From Sabellastarte sp. h YS-2021 (taxonomy: Eukaryota; Annelida; Polychaeta; Sabellida; Sabellidae), in contig OZ024929.1 of NCBI GenBank assembly GCA_964017235.1, positions 24,115,464 through 24,179,463 on the forward strand: a stretch of DNA of 64,000 nt, in the 5' to 3' direction. Numbering within the stretch: the stretch's first letter is position 1; every line of letters starts with the position of its first letter. The translations under genes were made by a program, and so were the position numbers. The notes below the pieces were generated by a model. That model was not told where the DNA came from, searched no databases, and saw nothing but the letters and a program-made list of their open reading frames with translations. Of this stretch, positions 11,619-24,530 are shown piece after piece.

Positions 11619-14600
11619 CAACCTTTTACTCCGTGACTAAGTCAAATATGAAGATGTAACGCTGAAATTTTGACAGGACATAAGGAAAGTGGCACTCTAA
11701 ACTTTGGAATAGGTTTCAGACTTACATCTCAGTGTCAAGGTCATGTTAGCCTCTCATCAGGTTCCAACGATCAACTACGGTTAACACCTTTTTTACTAAG
11801 TAACTAAGTCAAATATTAAGATGTAACGCTGAAATTTGGACAGGTCGTAAGGAAAGTGGCCCTTGCAACTTTAGAATAGGTTTGAAACTTACATCTCAAT
11901 GTCAAGGTCACATTAGCCTCTCGTAAGGCTCCAACGGTCAACCTTTTACTCTGTAACTAAGTCAAATATGAAGATGTAACGCTGAAATTTTGACAGGTCG
12001 TAAGGAAAGTGGCACTCGCAACTTTAGAATAGGTTTCAGAATTACATCTCAATGTCAAGGTCACATTAGCCTCTCGTAAGGCTCCAACGGTCAACCTTTT
12101 ACTCCGTAACTAAGTCAAATATGAAGATGTAACGCTGAAATTTTGACAGGACATAAGGAAAGTGGCACTCTAAACTTTGGAATAGGTTTCAGACTTACAT
12201 CTCAGTGTCAAGGTCATGTTAGCCTCTCATCAGGTTCCAACGGTCAACTACGGTTAACACCTTATTTACTCCGTAACTAAGTCAAATATTAAGATGTAAC
12301 GCTGAAATTTGGACAGGTCGTAAGGAAAGTGGCACTCGCAACTTTAGAATAGGTTTCAGAATTACATCTCAATGTCAAGGTCACATTAGCCTCTCGTAAG
12401 GCTCCAACGGTCAACCTTTTACTCCGTAACTAAGTCAAATATGAAGATGTAACGCTGAAATTTTGACAGGACATAAGGAAAGTGGCACTCTAAACTTTGG
12501 AATAGGTTTCAGACTTACATCTCAGTGTCAAGGTCATGTTAGCCTCTCATCAGGTTCCAACGGTCAACTACGGTTAACACCTTATTTACTCCGTAACTAA
12601 GTCAAATATTAAGATGTAACGCTGAAATTTGGACAGGTCGTAAGGAAAGTGGCACTCGCAACTTTAGAATAGGTTTGAAACTTACATCTCAATGTCAAGG
12701 TCACATTAGACTCTCGTAAGGCTCCAACGGTCAACTACGGTTAACACCTTATTTACTAAGTAACTAAGTCAAATATTAAGATGTAACGCTGAAATTTGGA
12801 CAGGTCGTAAGGAAAGTGGCCCTTGCAACTTTAGAATAGGTTTGAAACTTACATCTCAATGTCAAGGTCACATTAGCCTCTCGTAAGGCTCCAACGGTCA
12901 ACCTTTTACTCCGTAACTAAGTCAAATATGAAGATGTAACGCTGAAATTTTGACAGGACATAAGGAAAGTGGCACTCTAAACTTTGGAATAGGTTTCAGA
13001 CTTACATCTCAGTGTCAAGGTCATGTTAGCCTCTCATCAGGTTCCAACGGTCAACTACGGTTAACACCTTATTTACTCCGTAACTAAGTCAAATATGAAG
13101 ATGTAACGCTGAAATTTTGACAGGACATAAGGAAAGTGGCACTCTAAACTTTGGAATAGGTTTCAGACTTACATCTCAGTGTCAAGGTCATGTTAGCCTC
13201 TCATCAGGTTCCAACGGTCAACTACGGTTAACACCTTATTTACTCCGTAACTAAGTCAAATATGAAGATGTAACGCTGAAATTTTGACAGGACATAAGGA
13301 AAGTGGCACTCTAAACTTTGGAATAGGTTTCAGACTTACATCTCAGTGTCAAGGTCATGTTAGCCTCTCATCAGGTTCCAACGGTCAACTACGGTTAACA
13401 CCTTATTTACTCCGTAACTAAGTCAAATATTAAGATGTAACGCTGAAATTTGGACAGGTCGTAAGGAAAGTGGCACTCGCAACTTTAGAATAGGTTTGAA
13501 ACTTACATCTCAATGTCAAGGTCACATTAGCCTCTCGTAAGGCTCCAACGGTCAACCTTTTACTCCGTGACTAAGTCAAATATGAAGATGTAACGCTGAA
13601 ATTTTGACAGGACATAAGGAAAGTGGCACTCTAAACTTTGGAATAGGTTTCAGACTTACATCTCAGTGTCAAGGTCATGTTAGCCTCTCATCAGGTTCCA
13701 ACGATCAACTACGGTTAACACCTTTTTTACTAAGTAACTAAGTCAAATATTAAGATGTAACGCTGAAATTTGGACAGGTCGTAAGGAAAGTGGCCCTTGC
13801 AACTTTAGAATAGGTTTGAAACTTACATCTCAATGTCAAGGTCACATTAGCCTCTCGTAAGGCTCCAACGGTCAACCTTTTACTCTGTAACTAAGTCAAA
13901 TATGAAGATGTAACGCTGAAATTTTGACAGGACATAAGGAAAGTGGCACTCTAAACTTTGGAATAGGTTTCAGACTTACATCTCAGTGTCAAGGTCATGT
14001 TAGCCTCTCATCAGGTTCCAACGGTCAACTACGGTTAACACCTTATTTACTCCGTAACTAAGTCAAATATGAAGATGTAACGCTGAAATTTTGACAGGAC
14101 ATAAGGAAAGTGGCACTCTAAACTTTGGAATAGGTTTCAGACTTACATCTCAGTGTCAAGGTCATGTTAGCCTCTCATCAGGTTCCAACGGTCAACTACG
14201 GTTAACACCTTATTTACTCCGTAACTAAGTCAAATATTAAGATGTAACGCTGAAATTTGGACAGGTCGTAAGGAAAGTGGCACTCTAAACTTTGGAATAG
14301 GTTTCAGACTTACATCTCAGTGTCAAGGTCATGTTAGCCTCTCATCAGGTTCCAACGGTCAACTACGGTTAACACCTTATTTACTCTGTAACTAAGTCAA
14401 ATATGAAGATGTAACGCTGAAATTTTGACAGGACATAAGGAAAGTGGCACTCTAAACTTTGGAATAGGTTTCAGACTTACATCTCAGTGTCAAGGTCATG
14501 TTAGCCTCTCATCAGGTTCCAACGGTCAACTACGGTTAACACCTTATTTACTCCGTAACTAAGTCAAATATTAAGATGTAACGCTGAAATTTGGACAGGT

Positions 14601-16780
14601 CGTAAGGAAAGTGGCACTCGCAACTTTAGAATAGGTTTGAAACTTACATCTCAATGTCAAGGTCACATTAGCCTCTCGTAAGGCTCCAACGGTCAACCTT
14701 TTACTCCGTAACTAAGTCAAATATGAAGATGTAACGCTGAAATTTTGACAGGACATAAGGAAAGTGGCACTCTAAACTTTGGAATAGGTTTCAGACTTAC
14801 ATCTCAGTGTCAAGGTCATGTTAGCCTCTCATCAGGTTCCAACGGTCAACTACGGTTAACACCTTATTTACTCCGTAACTAAGTCAAATATGAAGATGTA
14901 ACGCTGAAATTTGGACAGGTCGTAAGGAAAGTGGCACTCGCAACTTTAGAATAGGTTTCAGAATTACATCTCAATGTCAAGGTCACATTAGCCTCTCGTA
15001 AGGCTCCAACGGTCAACCTTTTACTCCGTAACTAAGTCAAATATGAAGATGTAACGCTGAAATTTTGACAGGACATAAGGAAAGTGGCACTCTAAACTTT
15101 GGAATAGGTTTCAGACTTACATCTCAGTGTCAAGGTCATGTTAGCCTCTCATCAGGTTCCAACGGTCAACTACGGTTAACACCTTATTTACTCCGTAACT
15201 AAGTCAAATATTAAGATGTAACGCTGAAATTTGGACAGGTCGTAAGGAAAGTGGCCCTTGCAACTTTAGAATAGGTTTCAGAATTACATCTCAATGTCAA
15301 GGTCACATTAGCCTCTCGTAAGGCTCCAACGGTCAACCTTTTACTCCGTAACTAAGTCAAATATGAAGATGTAACGCTGAAATTTTGACAGGACATAAGG
15401 AAAGTGGCACTCTAAACTTTGGAATAGGTTTCAGACTTACATCTCAGTGTCAAGGTCATGTTAGCCTCTCATCAGGTTCCAACGGTCAACTACGGTTAAC
15501 ACCTTATTTACTCCGTAACTAAGTCAAATATGAAGATGTAACGCTGAAATTTTGACAGGACATAAGGAAAGTGGCACTCTAAACTTTGGAATAGGTTTCA
15601 GACTTACATCTCAGTGTCAAGGTCATGTTAGCCTCTCATCAGGTTCCAACGGTCAACTACGGTTAACACCTTATTTACTCCGTAACTAAGTCAAATATTA
15701 AGATGTAACGCTGAAATTTGGACAGGTCGTAAGGAAAGTGGCACTCGCAACTTTAGAATAGGTTTGAAACTTACATCTCAATGTCAAGGTCACATTAGCC
15801 TCTCGTAAGGCTCCAACGGTCAACCTTTTACTCCGTAACTAAGTCAAATATGAAGATGTAACGCTGAAATTTTGACAGGACATAAGGAAAGTGGCACTCT
15901 AAACTTTGGAATAGGTTTCAGACTTACATCTCAGTGTCAAGGTCATGTTAGCCTCTCATCAGGTTCCAACGGTCAACTACGGTTAACACCTTATTTACTC
16001 CGTAACTAAGTCAAATATGAAGATGTAATGCTGAAATTTGGACAGGTCGTAAGGAAAGTGGCACTCGCAACTTTAGAATAGGTTTCAGAATTACATCTCA
16101 ATGTCAAGGTCACATTAGCCTCTCGTAAGGCTCCAACGGTCAACCTTTTACTCTGTAACTAAGTCAAATATGAAGATGTAACGCTGAAATTTTGACAGGA
16201 CATAAGGAAAGTGGCACTCTAAACTTTGGAATAGGTTTCAGACTTACATCTCAGTGTCAAGGTCATGTTAGCCTCTCATCAGGTTCCAACGGTCAACTAC
16301 GGTTAACACCTTATTTACTCCGTAACTAAGTCAAATATTAAGATGTAACGCTGAAATTTGGACAGGTCGTAAGGAAAGTGGCACTCGCAACTTTAGAATA
16401 GGTTTCAGAATTACATCTCAATGTCAAGGTCACATTAGCCTCTCGTAAGGCTCCAACGGTCAACCTTTTACTCCGTAACTAAGTCAAATATGAAGATGTA
16501 ACGCTGAAATTTTGACAGGACATAAGGAAAGTGGCACTCTAAACTTTGGAATAGGTTTCAGACTTACATCTCAGTGTCAAGGTCATGTTAGCCTCTCATC
16601 AGGTTCCAACGATCAACTACGGTTAACACCTTTTTTACTAAGTAACTAAGTCAAATATTAAGATGTAACGCTGAAATTTGGACAGGTCGTAAGGAAAGTG
16701 GCCCTTGCAACTTTAGAATAGGTTTGAAACTTACATCTCAATGTCAAGGTCACATTAGCCTCTCGTAAGGCTCCAACGGT
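11619..16780 (+). repeat. HOR B, copy 1 (5,162 bp, 32 monomers)
   Basis: 32-mer (19 long, 13 short). Its first part repeats the order of HOR A monomers from 3897 onward, then from 12565 the order from 1 onward, and after 13873 it carries new material including an A to B chimera at 14193. Private marker attagactc (A at 12710) returns at 17872. This copy has a unique CpG to TpG change, T at 16029 (gtaatgctg), absent at the equivalent base 21191. Confidence 0.87.
14193..14359 (+). repeat. Chimeric L monomer, A to B switch
   Basis: The long head with attaag, tttggacagg and gtcgtaagg is A-type; from ctctaaac to ctcatcagg it is B-type. The switch falls in taaggaaagtggcactc, about 14269-14285. This is the reciprocal of the B to A product at 11466 and uses the same 17-bp shared block. 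Similar A to B monomers start at 19355 (HOR copy), 58907, 59714, 60521, 62455 and 63262. Confidence 0.9.
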
Positions 16781-19700
16781 CAACCTTTTACTCCGTGACT
16801 AAGTCAAATATGAAGATGTAACGCTGAAATTTTGACAGGACATAAGGAAAGTGGCACTCTAAACTTTGGAATAGGTTTCAGACTTACATCTCAGTGTCAA
16901 GGTCATGTTAGCCTCTCATCAGGTTCCAACGATCAACTACGGTTAACACCTTTTTTACTAAGTAACTAAGTCAAATATTAAGATGTAACGCTGAAATTTG
17001 GACAGGTCGTAAGGAAAGTGGCCCTTGCAACTTTAGAATAGGTTTGAAACTTACATCTCAATGTCAAGGTCACATTAGCCTCTCGTAAGGCTCCAACGGT
17101 CAACCTTTTACTCTGTAACTAAGTCAAATATGAAGATGTAACGCTGAAATTTTGACAGGTCGTAAGGAAAGTGGCACTCGCAACTTTAGAATAGGTTTCA
17201 GAATTACATCTCAATGTCAAGGTCACATTAGCCTCTCGTAAGGCTCCAACGGTCAACCTTTTACTCCGTAACTAAGTCAAATATGAAGATGTAACGCTGA
17301 AATTTTGACAGGACATAAGGAAAGTGGCACTCTAAACTTTGGAATAGGTTTCAGACTTACATCTCAGTGTCAAGGTCATGTTAGCCTCTCATCAGGTTCC
17401 AACGGTCAACTACGGTTAACACCTTATTTACTCCGTAACTAAGTCAAATATTAAGATGTAACGCTGAAATTTGGACAGGTCGTAAGGAAAGTGGCACTCG
17501 CAACTTTAGAATAGGTTTCAGAATTACATCTCAATGTCAAGGTCACATTAGCCTCTCGTAAGGCTCCAACGGTCAACCTTTTACTCCGTAACTAAGTCAA
17601 ATATGAAGATGTAACGCTGAAATTTTGACAGGACATAAGGAAAGTGGCACTCTAAACTTTGGAATAGGTTTCAGACTTACATCTCAGTGTCAAGGTCATG
17701 TTAGCCTCTCATCAGGTTCCAACGGTCAACTACGGTTAACACCTTATTTACTCCGTAACTAAGTCAAATATTAAGATGTAACGCTGAAATTTGGACAGGT
17801 CGTAAGGAAAGTGGCACTCGCAACTTTAGAATAGGTTTGAAACTTACATCTCAATGTCAAGGTCACATTAGACTCTCGTAAGGCTCCAACGGTCAACTAC
17901 GGTTAACACCTTATTTACTAAGTAACTAAGTCAAATATTAAGATGTAACGCTGAAATTTGGACAGGTCGTAAGGAAAGTGGCCCTTGCAACTTTAGAATA
18001 GGTTTGAAACTTACATCTCAATGTCAAGGTCACATTAGCCTCTCGTAAGGCTCCAACGGTCAACCTTTTACTCCGTAACTAAGTCAAATATGAAGATGTA
18101 ACGCTGAAATTTTGACAGGACATAAGGAAAGTGGCACTCTAAACTTTGGAATAGGTTTCAGACTTACATCTCAGTGTCAAGGTCATGTTAGCCTCTCATC
18201 AGGTTCCAACGGTCAACTACGGTTAACACCTTATTTACTCCGTAACTAAGTCAAATATGAAGATGTAACGCTGAAATTTTGACAGGACATAAGGAAAGTG
18301 GCACTCTAAACTTTGGAATAGGTTTCAGACTTACATCTCAGTGTCAAGGTCATGTTAGCCTCTCATCAGGTTCCAACGGTCAACTACGGTTAACACCTTA
18401 TTTACTCCGTAACTAAGTCAAATATGAAGATGTAACGCTGAAATTTTGACAGGACATAAGGAAAGTGGCACTCTAAACTTTGGAATAGGTTTCAGACTTA
18501 CATCTCAGTGTCAAGGTCATGTTAGCCTCTCATCAGGTTCCAACGGTCAACTACGGTTAACACCTTATTTACTCCGTAACTAAGTCAAATATTAAGATGT
18601 AACGCTGAAATTTGGACAGGTCGTAAGGAAAGTGGCACTCGCAACTTTAGAATAGGTTTGAAACTTACATCTCAATGTCAAGGTCACATTAGCCTCTCGT
18701 AAGGCTCCAACGGTCAACCTTTTACTCCGTGACTAAGTCAAATATGAAGATGTAACGCTGAAATTTTGACAGGACATAAGGAAAGTGGCACTCTAAACTT
18801 TGGAATAGGTTTCAGACTTACATCTCAGTGTCAAGGTCATGTTAGCCTCTCATCAGGTTCCAACGATCAACTACGGTTAACACCTTTTTTACTAAGTAAC
18901 TAAGTCAAATATTAAGATGTAACGCTGAAATTTGGACAGGTCGTAAGGAAAGTGGCCCTTGCAACTTTAGAATAGGTTTGAAACTTACATCTCAATGTCA
19001 AGGTCACATTAGCCTCTCGTAAGGCTCCAACGGTCAACCTTTTACTCTGTAACTAAGTCAAATATGAAGATGTAACGCTGAAATTTTGACAGGACATAAG
19101 GAAAGTGGCACTCTAAACTTTGGAATAGGTTTCAGACTTACATCTCAGTGTCAAGGTCATGTTAGCCTCTCATCAGGTTCCAACGGTCAACTACGGTTAA
19201 CACCTTATTTACTCCGTAACTAAGTCAAATATGAAGATGTAACGCTGAAATTTTGACAGGACATAAGGAAAGTGGCACTCTAAACTTTGGAATAGGTTTC
19301 AGACTTACATCTCAGTGTCAAGGTCATGTTAGCCTCTCATCAGGTTCCAACGGTCAACTACGGTTAACACCTTATTTACTCCGTAACTAAGTCAAATATT
19401 AAGATGTAACGCTGAAATTTGGACAGGTCGTAAGGAAAGTGGCACTCTAAACTTTGGAATAGGTTTCAGACTTACATCTCAGTGTCAAGGTCATGTTAGC
19501 CTCTCATCAGGTTCCAACGGTCAACTACGGTTAACACCTTATTTACTCTGTAACTAAGTCAAATATGAAGATGTAACGCTGAAATTTTGACAGGACATAA
19601 GGAAAGTGGCACTCTAAACTTTGGAATAGGTTTCAGACTTACATCTCAGTGTCAAGGTCATGTTAGCCTCTCATCAGGTTCCAACGGTCAACTACGGTTA

Positions 19701-21942
19701 ACACCTTATTTACTCCGTAACTAAGTCAAATATTAAGATGTAACGCTGAAATTTGGACAGGTCGTAAGGAAAGTGGCACTCGCAACTTTAGAATAGGTTT
19801 GAAACTTACATCTCAATGTCAAGGTCACATTAGCCTCTCGTAAGGCTCCAACGGTCAACCTTTTACTCCGTAACTAAGTCAAATATGAAGATGTAACGCT
19901 GAAATTTTGACAGGACATAAGGAAAGTGGCACTCTAAACTTTGGAATAGGTTTCAGACTTACATCTCAGTGTCAAGGTCATGTTAGCCTCTCATCAGGTT
20001 CCAACGGTCAACTACGGTTAACACCTTATTTACTCCGTAACTAAGTCAAATATGAAGATGTAACGCTGAAATTTGGACAGGTCGTAAGGAAAGTGGCACT
20101 CGCAACTTTAGAATAGGTTTCAGAATTACATCTCAATGTCAAGGTCACATTAGCCTCTCGTAAGGCTCCAACGGTCAACCTTTTACTCCGTAACTAAGTC
20201 AAATATGAAGATGTAACGCTGAAATTTTGACAGGACATAAGGAAAGTGGCACTCTAAACTTTGGAATAGGTTTCAGACTTACATCTCAGTGTCAAGGTCA
20301 TGTTAGCCTCTCATCAGGTTCCAACGGTCAACTACGGTTAACACCTTATTTACTCCGTAACTAAGTCAAATATTAAGATGTAACGCTGAAATTTGGACAG
20401 GTCGTAAGGAAAGTGGCCCTTGCAACTTTAGAATAGGTTTCAGAATTACATCTCAATGTCAAGGTCACATTAGCCTCTCGTAAGGCTCCAACGGTCAACC
20501 TTTTACTCCGTAACTAAGTCAAATATGAAGATGTAACGCTGAAATTTTGACAGGACATAAGGAAAGTGGCACTCTAAACTTTGGAATAGGTTTCAGACTT
20601 ACATCTCAGTGTCAAGGTCATGTTAGCCTCTCATCAGGTTCCAACGGTCAACTACGGTTAACACCTTATTTACTCCGTAACTAAGTCAAATATGAAGATG
20701 TAACGCTGAAATTTTGACAGGACATAAGGAAAGTGGCACTCTAAACTTTGGAATAGGTTTCAGACTTACATCTCAGTGTCAAGGTCATGTTAGCCTCTCA
20801 TCAGGTTCCAACGGTCAACTACGGTTAACACCTTATTTACTCCGTAACTAAGTCAAATATTAAGATGTAACGCTGAAATTTGGACAGGTCGTAAGGAAAG
20901 TGGCACTCGCAACTTTAGAATAGGTTTGAAACTTACATCTCAATGTCAAGGTCACATTAGCCTCTCGTAAGGCTCCAACGGTCAACCTTTTACTCCGTAA
21001 CTAAGTCAAATATGAAGATGTAACGCTGAAATTTTGACAGGACATAAGGAAAGTGGCACTCTAAACTTTGGAATAGGTTTCAGACTTACATCTCAGTGTC
21101 AAGGTCATGTTAGCCTCTCATCAGGTTCCAACGGTCAACTACGGTTAACACCTTATTTACTCCGTAACTAAGTCAAATATGAAGATGTAACGCTGAAATT
21201 TGGACAGGTCGTAAGGAAAGTGGCACTCGCAACTTTAGAATAGGTTTCAGAATTACATCTCAATGTCAAGGTCACATTAGCCTCTCGTAAGGCTCCAACG
21301 GTCAACCTTTTACTCTGTAACTAAGTCAAATATGAAGATGTAACGCTGAAATTTTGACAGGACATAAGGAAAGTGGCACTCTAAACTTTGGAATAGGTTT
21401 CAGACTTACATCTCAGTGTCAAGGTCATGTTAGCCTCTCATCAGGTTCCAACGGTCAACTACGGTTAACACCTTATTTACTCCGTAACTAAGTCAAATAT
21501 TAAGATGTAACGCTGAAATTTGGACAGGTCGTAAGGAAAGTGGCACTCGCAACTTTAGAATAGGTTTCAGAATTACATCTCAATGTCAAGGTCACATTAG
21601 CCTCTCGTAAGGCTCCAACGGTCAACCTTTTACTCCGTAACTAAGTCAAATATGAAGATGTAACGCTGAAATTTTGACAGGACATAAGGAAAGTGGCACT
21701 CTAAACTTTGGAATAGGTTTCAGACTTACATCTCAGTGTCAAGGTCATGTTAGCCTCTCATCAGGTTCCAACGATCAACTACGGTTAACACCTTTTTTAC
21801 TAAGTAACTAAGTCAAATATTAAGATGTAACGCTGAAATTTGGACAGGTCGTAAGGAAAGTGGCCCTTGCAACTTTAGAATAGGTTTGAAACTTACATCT
21901 CAATGTCAAGGTCACATTAGCCTCTCGTAAGGCTCCAACGGT
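16781..21942 (+). repeat. HOR B, copy 2 (5,162 bp, 32 monomers)
   Basis: Same monomer order as 11619-16780, shifted by 5,162 bp. The only difference I noticed is at 21191 (C, ancestral) versus 16029 (T). After 21942 the expected ccgtgac monomer is replaced by an S ctctg monomer and the next HOR begins. Confidence 0.87.
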
Positions 21943-23236
21943 CAACCTTTTACTCTGTAACTAAGTCAAATATGAAGATGTAACGCTGAAATTTTGACAG
22001 GACATAAGGAAAGTGGCACTCTAAACTTTGGAATAGGTTTCAGACTTACATCTCAGTGTCAAGGTCATGTTAGCCTCTCATCAGGTTCCAACGGTCAACT
22101 ACGGTTAACACCTTATTTACTCCGTAACTAAGTCAAATATGAAGATGTAACGCTGAAATTTTGACAGGACATAAGGAAAGTGGCACTCTAAACTTTGGAA
22201 TAGGTTTCAGACTTACATCTCAGTGTCAAGGTCATGTTAGCCTCTCATCAGGTTCCAACGGTCAACTACGGTTAACACCTTATTTACTCCGTAACTAAGT
22301 CAAATATTAAGATGTAACGCTGAAATTTGGACAGGTCGTAAGGAAAGTGGCACTCGCAACTTTAGAATAGGTTTGAAACTTACATCTCAATGTCAAGGTC
22401 ACATTAGCCTCTCGTAAGGCTCCAACGGTCAACCTTTTACTCCGTAACTAAGTCAAATATGAAGATGTAACGCTGAAATTTTGACAGGACATAAGGAAAG
22501 TGGCACTCTAAACTTTGGAATAGGTTTCAGACTTACATCTCAGTGTCAAGGTCATGTTAGCCTCTCATCAGGTTCCAACGGTCAACTACGGTTAACACCT
22601 TATTTACTAAGTAACTAAGTCAAATATGAAGATGTAACGCTGAAATTTGGACAGGTCGTAAGGAAAGTGGCACTCGCAACTTTAGAATAGGTTTCAGAAT
22701 TACATCTCAATGTCAAGGTCACATTAGCCTCTCGTAAGGCTCCAACGGTCAACCTTTTACTCCGTAACTAAGTCAAATATGAAGATGTAACGCTGAAATT
22801 TTGACAGGACATAAGGAAAGTGGCACTCTAAACTTTGGAATAGGTTTCAGACTTACATCTCAGTGTCAAGGTCATGTTAGCCTCTCATCAGGTTCCAACG
22901 GTCAACTACGGTTAACACCTTATTTACTCCGTAACTAAGTCAAATATTAAGATGTAACGCTGAAATTTGGACAGGTCGTAAGGAAAGTGGCACTCGCAAC
23001 TTTAGAATAGGTTTCAGAATTACATCTCAATGTCAAGGTCACATTAGCCTCTCGTAAGGCTCCAACGGTCAACTACGGTTAACACCTTATTTACTAAGTA
23101 ACTAAGTCAAATATTAAGATGTAACGCTGAAATTTGGACAGGTCGTAAGGAAAGTGGCCCTTGCAACTTTAGAATAGGTTTGAAACTTACATCTCAATGT
23201 CAAGGTCACATTAGCCTCTCGTAAGGCTCCAACGGT
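21943..23236 (+). repeat. HOR C, copy 1 (1,294 bp, 8 monomers)
   Basis: Eight monomers: S-B (ctctg), L-B, L-A, S-B, type C with an actaag head, S-B, C', L-A (actaag/cccttgc). The C monomer at 22583 combines the actaag head with atgaag, a head swap seen only here and in copy 2 (23877). Confidence 0.87.
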
Positions 23237-24530
23237 CAACCTTTTACTCTGTAACTAAGTCAAATATGAAGATGTAACGCTGAAATTTTGACAGGACATA
23301 AGGAAAGTGGCACTCTAAACTTTGGAATAGGTTTCAGACTTACATCTCAGTGTCAAGGTCATGTTAGCCTCTCATCAGGTTCCAACGGTCAACTACGGTT
23401 AACACCTTATTTACTCCGTAACTAAGTCAAATATGAAGATGTAACGCTGAAATTTTGACAGGACATAAGGAAAGTGGCACTCTAAACTTTGGAATAGGTT
23501 TCAGACTTACATCTCAGTGTCAAGGTCATGTTAGCCTCTCATCAGGTTCCAACGGTCAACTACGGTTAACACCTTATTTACTCCGTAACTAAGTCAAATA
23601 TTAAGATGTAACGCTGAAATTTGGACAGGTCGTAAGGAAAGTGGCACTCGCAACTTTAGAATAGGTTTGAAACTTACATCTCAATGTCAAGGTCACATTA
23701 GCCTCTCGTAAGGCTCCAACGGTCAACCTTTTACTCCGTAACTAAGTCAAATATGAAGATGTAACGCTGAAATTTTGACAGGACATAAGGAAAGTGGCAC
23801 TCTAAACTTTGGAATAGGTTTCAGACTTACATCTCAGTGTCAAGGTCATGTTAGCCTCTCATCAGGTTCCAACGGTCAACTACGGTTAACACCTTATTTA
23901 CTAAGTAACTAAGTCAAATATGAAGATGTAACGCTGAAATTTGGACAGGTCGTAAGGAAAGTGGCACTCGCAACTTTAGAATAGGTTTCAGAATTACATC
24001 TCAATGTCAAGGTCACATTAGCCTCTCGTAAGGCTCCAACGGTCAACCTTTTACTCCGTAACTAAGTCAAATATGAAGATGTAACGCTGAAATTTTGACA
24101 GGACATAAGGAAAGTGGCACTCTAAACTTTGGAATAGGTTTCAGACTTACATCTCAGTGTCAAGGTCATGTTAGCCTCTCATCAGGTTCCAACGGTCAAC
24201 TACGGTTAACACCTTATTTACTCCGTAACTAAGTCAAATATTAAGATGTAACGCTGAAATTTGGACAGGTCGTAAGGAAAGTGGCACTCGCAACTTTAGA
24301 ATAGGTTTCAGAATTACATCTCAATGTCAAGGTCACATTAGCCTCTCGTAAGGCTCCAACGGTCAACTACGGTTAACACCTTATTTACTAAGTAACTAAG
24401 TCAAATATTAAGATGTAACGCTGAAATTTGGACAGGTCGTAAGGAAAGTGGCCCTTGCAACTTTAGAATAGGTTTGAAACTTACATCTCAATGTCAAGGT
24501 CACATTAGCCTCTCGTAAGGCTCCAACGGT
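23237..24530 (+). repeat. HOR C, copy 2 (1,294 bp, 8 monomers)
   Basis: Same order as 21943-23236, including the actaag-headed C monomer at 23877. The following S monomer (24531) has ccg rather than ctg, which marks the change of register to the next HOR. Confidence 0.87.
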
